Source of the DNA: Sphingopyxis sp. BE259
Lineage (GTDB): Bacteria; Pseudomonadota; Alphaproteobacteria; Sphingomonadales; Sphingomonadaceae
Length of the DNA: 64,000 bases
Direction of reading: 5' to 3'
Assembly (NCBI RefSeq): GCF_031457495.1
Contig: NZ_JAVDWM010000001.1
Span: 1,910,001-1,974,000, forward strand
Part shown: positions 62,650 to 64,000 of the stretch, one piece after another
Position numbering within the stretch: the first letter of the stretch is position 1
How the letters are laid out: every line of letters begins with the position of its first letter
The notes under the pieces: model-generated
The model's input: only the letters and a program-made list of their open reading frames with translations
Told to the model about the DNA's origin: nothing
The model's database searches: none
Translations under genes and position numbers: made by a program

Positions 62650-64000
62650 TCAGAAGTTGTAGAAGAGGCTGAACACCGCCGAACGCGCGTCGCCGGGGGT
62701 CGCCCAGCCGCCCGAGACGGCGCCGGTCGTGGCGTTCACATTGTTTCGGACGCCGGTGTAATAATCCTCATTCGTCAGGTTGGTGACGTTGAGCTGCGCG
62801 ACCAGGCCGTTCTTGAAATCATAGGACACAAAGGCGCGGTGGATCAGATAATCATCGACCATGAACTGAGTCCGCTGAAGCAGGTTGCGCTGGTTGGTGG
62901 CGAACTTGCCCTGATAGGTCAGGCCGTAACCGACCTGCAGCCCGAACGGGAAGGCATAGGTGGTGAACAGGCTGCCCGAATGTTTCGGGGTCTGGATCAA
63001 CCGGTCCCCAGCCTGCGGGTCGACAAGCGCGGCGCTGTTGCCGCAGCCGGTGGATGCGGGGGAACGCAGACAGAAGTCCGAAACGCTCTGCCGCACTTCG
63101 CTGTCGAGATAGGTGTAGTTGGCAAAGATCGCCCATTCGGGGGTCACGTTGCCGGTCACGCCCAGCGCGACACCATCGACGCGCGATTCGCCGTCGAGCA
63201 CCTGCAACGAATTGGGCAGCGACGGGTCGTTCGACGGGGTGCGGAAATTGCTGCGTTCGTTGCGGAATAGTGCGGCGGTCAGCAGCAGCTTCTTGTCCAT
63301 CAACTCGGCTTTGGCACCGATTTCGTAGGTCCGCGCCTTTTCGGGGGCCACCGCGCAGGGGTCGGCGGCGCCGGGCGTTGCGGGGATGACGCCGCAGCCG
63401 AGGCGAACGGTCGCCGACGACGGGGTCTTGGCATTGCCATAAGCGGCGTAGAGGCTGACATTCTCGACCGGATGGAACACCGCGCCAACGCGGTACGAGA
63501 ACAGATTCTCGTCGCTGACCTGCCGGGCTTGTTGCGCCGCCGTCAGTGCCGTGGTTCCCGGCGGAACAAAGGTCAGCGGGATGTTGCGGAACTCGGCGCG
63601 GTTGCTTTCGTAACGGATGCCCGCGTTCAATTCGAACATGCTGCCGATTTCGAGCGTGTCGAACGCGTAGATGGCGGCATTACGGCTGTAGCCCTTTGAC
63701 CGTGCGGTCACGGTGAAGTTGATCGGGCCGTTATAGACGGTGTTCGGGTTCGACAGGCTGATCGGGGCCAGCGGAGTGACGGCCGAGCCGTTGGGGTTAC
63801 GCAGCAGCGACCCGGTGGTGATTTCATAATCTTCGCGCGAGAAGGAGGCGCCGACAACAAGCGTGTTGCGGGTGCCGCCCGTTTCGCCGGTCACGACCGT
63901 CAGATCGGTCTGGTTGTGCAGCATATCGTTGACCTGGTCGCGGACAAACCCGCGCGGGCCGCTCTGATAATAGGTGCCCGGGACATTCTGGCCCGCGGGG
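62650..64000 (-). CDS. TonB-dependent siderophore-type receptor (N-terminal part outside window)
   Basis: The frame is open through base 64000; about 450 C-terminal residues are seen. Barrel strands are evident (GTRNTLVVGASFSREDYEIT, RDPCAVAPEKARTYEIGAKAEL-type strand, GNVTPEWAIFANYTYLDSE) and the protein ends RSAVFSLFYNF with a terminal Phe. The length and the neighbouring piuC fit a catecholate-type siderophore receptor such as Fiu/PiuA. The substrate is inferred. The plug and TonB box are outside the window. Confidence 0.92.
   Translation of the reverse strand, partial: PAGQNVPGTYYQSGPRGFVRDQVNDMLHNQTDLTVVTGETGGTRNTLVVGASFSREDYEITTGSLLRNPNGSAVTPLAPISLSNPNTVYNGPINFTVTARSKGYSRNAAIYAFDTLEIGSMFELNAGIRYESNRAEFRNIPLTFVPPGTTALTAAQQARQVSDENLFSYRVGAVFHPVENVSLYAAYGNAKTPSSATVRLGCGVIPATPGAADPCAVAPEKARTYEIGAKAELMDKKLLLTAALFRNERSNFRTPSNDPSLPNSLQVLDGESRVDGVALGVTGNVTPEWAIFANYTYLDSEVRQSVSDFCLRSPASTGCGNSAALVDPQAGDRLIQTPKHSGSLFTTYAFPFGLQVGYGLTYQGKFATNQRNLLQRTQFMVDDYLIHRAFVSYDFKNGLVAQLNVTNLTNEDYYTGVRNNVNATTGAVSGGWATPGDARSAVFSLFYNF

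Overview
This is a high-GC chromosomal stretch (about two thirds G+C by eye) from an alphaproteobacterium, most likely a sphingomonad of the Sphingopyxis/Sphingomonas type. The evidence is a CcrM-type GANTC methyltransferase, split-alpha-subunit pnt transhydrogenase genes, a petABC bc1 operon, an EipA/DUF1134 envelope protein, an HPr-rel-A cassette, several TonB-dependent receptors, and many short palindromic intergenic repeats. No phage, insertion sequence, CRISPR array or rRNA was seen. There is one tRNA (Ser-GCU). The window opens inside a POT transporter gene and closes inside a TonB-dependent receptor gene.

Layout. 1-4.1 kb: peptide transporter plus two translationally coupled exported amidohydrolases, the second without its metal-binding HxH. 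4.2-16.4 kb: housekeeping genes (NnrU-like, DUF1003, aldo/keto reductase, SDF symporter, glmM, a ThiD-VOC fusion, rnhB, ccrM, folP with an extra N-terminal domain, SDRs). 16.4-23.1 kb: a degenerate NtrC-like regulator, a 39-residue cytochrome oxidase subunit IV, and pnt genes split by a PH-domain gene and two fasciclin genes. 23.2-29.7 kb: an Asp/Glu racemase-like protein, DUF2147, a beta-helix/di-haem cytochrome pair, maiA and a TonB receptor. 29.7-32.3 kb: MarR, PqqD-like protein, HprK-related kinase A and nucleotidyltransferase, all overlapping (HPr-rel-A system). 32.3-38.3 kb: gph, glmU, GNAT, vapBC and glmS. 38.3-47.8 kb: metabolic genes and argD-argF-hslO. 47.8-53.7 kb: queC-queE behind a structured leader, lipB, two paralogous multi-pass membrane proteins, hemF-trmL. 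53.9-58.4 kb: petABC, apt, DUF1134. 58.7-64 kb: tRNA-Ser, then an iron-related locus with a Fur-like box (PepSY protein, DUF2271, DUF4198, ApbE) converging on a TonB receptor-PiuC pair.

The strongest leads are: (1) eight GANTC sites packed into about 150 bases before ccrM; (2) the MarR-PqqD-kinase-nucleotidyltransferase cassette, a plausible peptide-modification module with no precursor visible; (3) a candidate ApbE flavinylation motif in the DUF2271 protein of the iron locus, with an ApbE that seems to start at CTG; (4) a dead amidohydrolase paralogue coupled to an intact one; (5) an NtrC-like protein whose GAFTGA and Walker B motifs are both altered.
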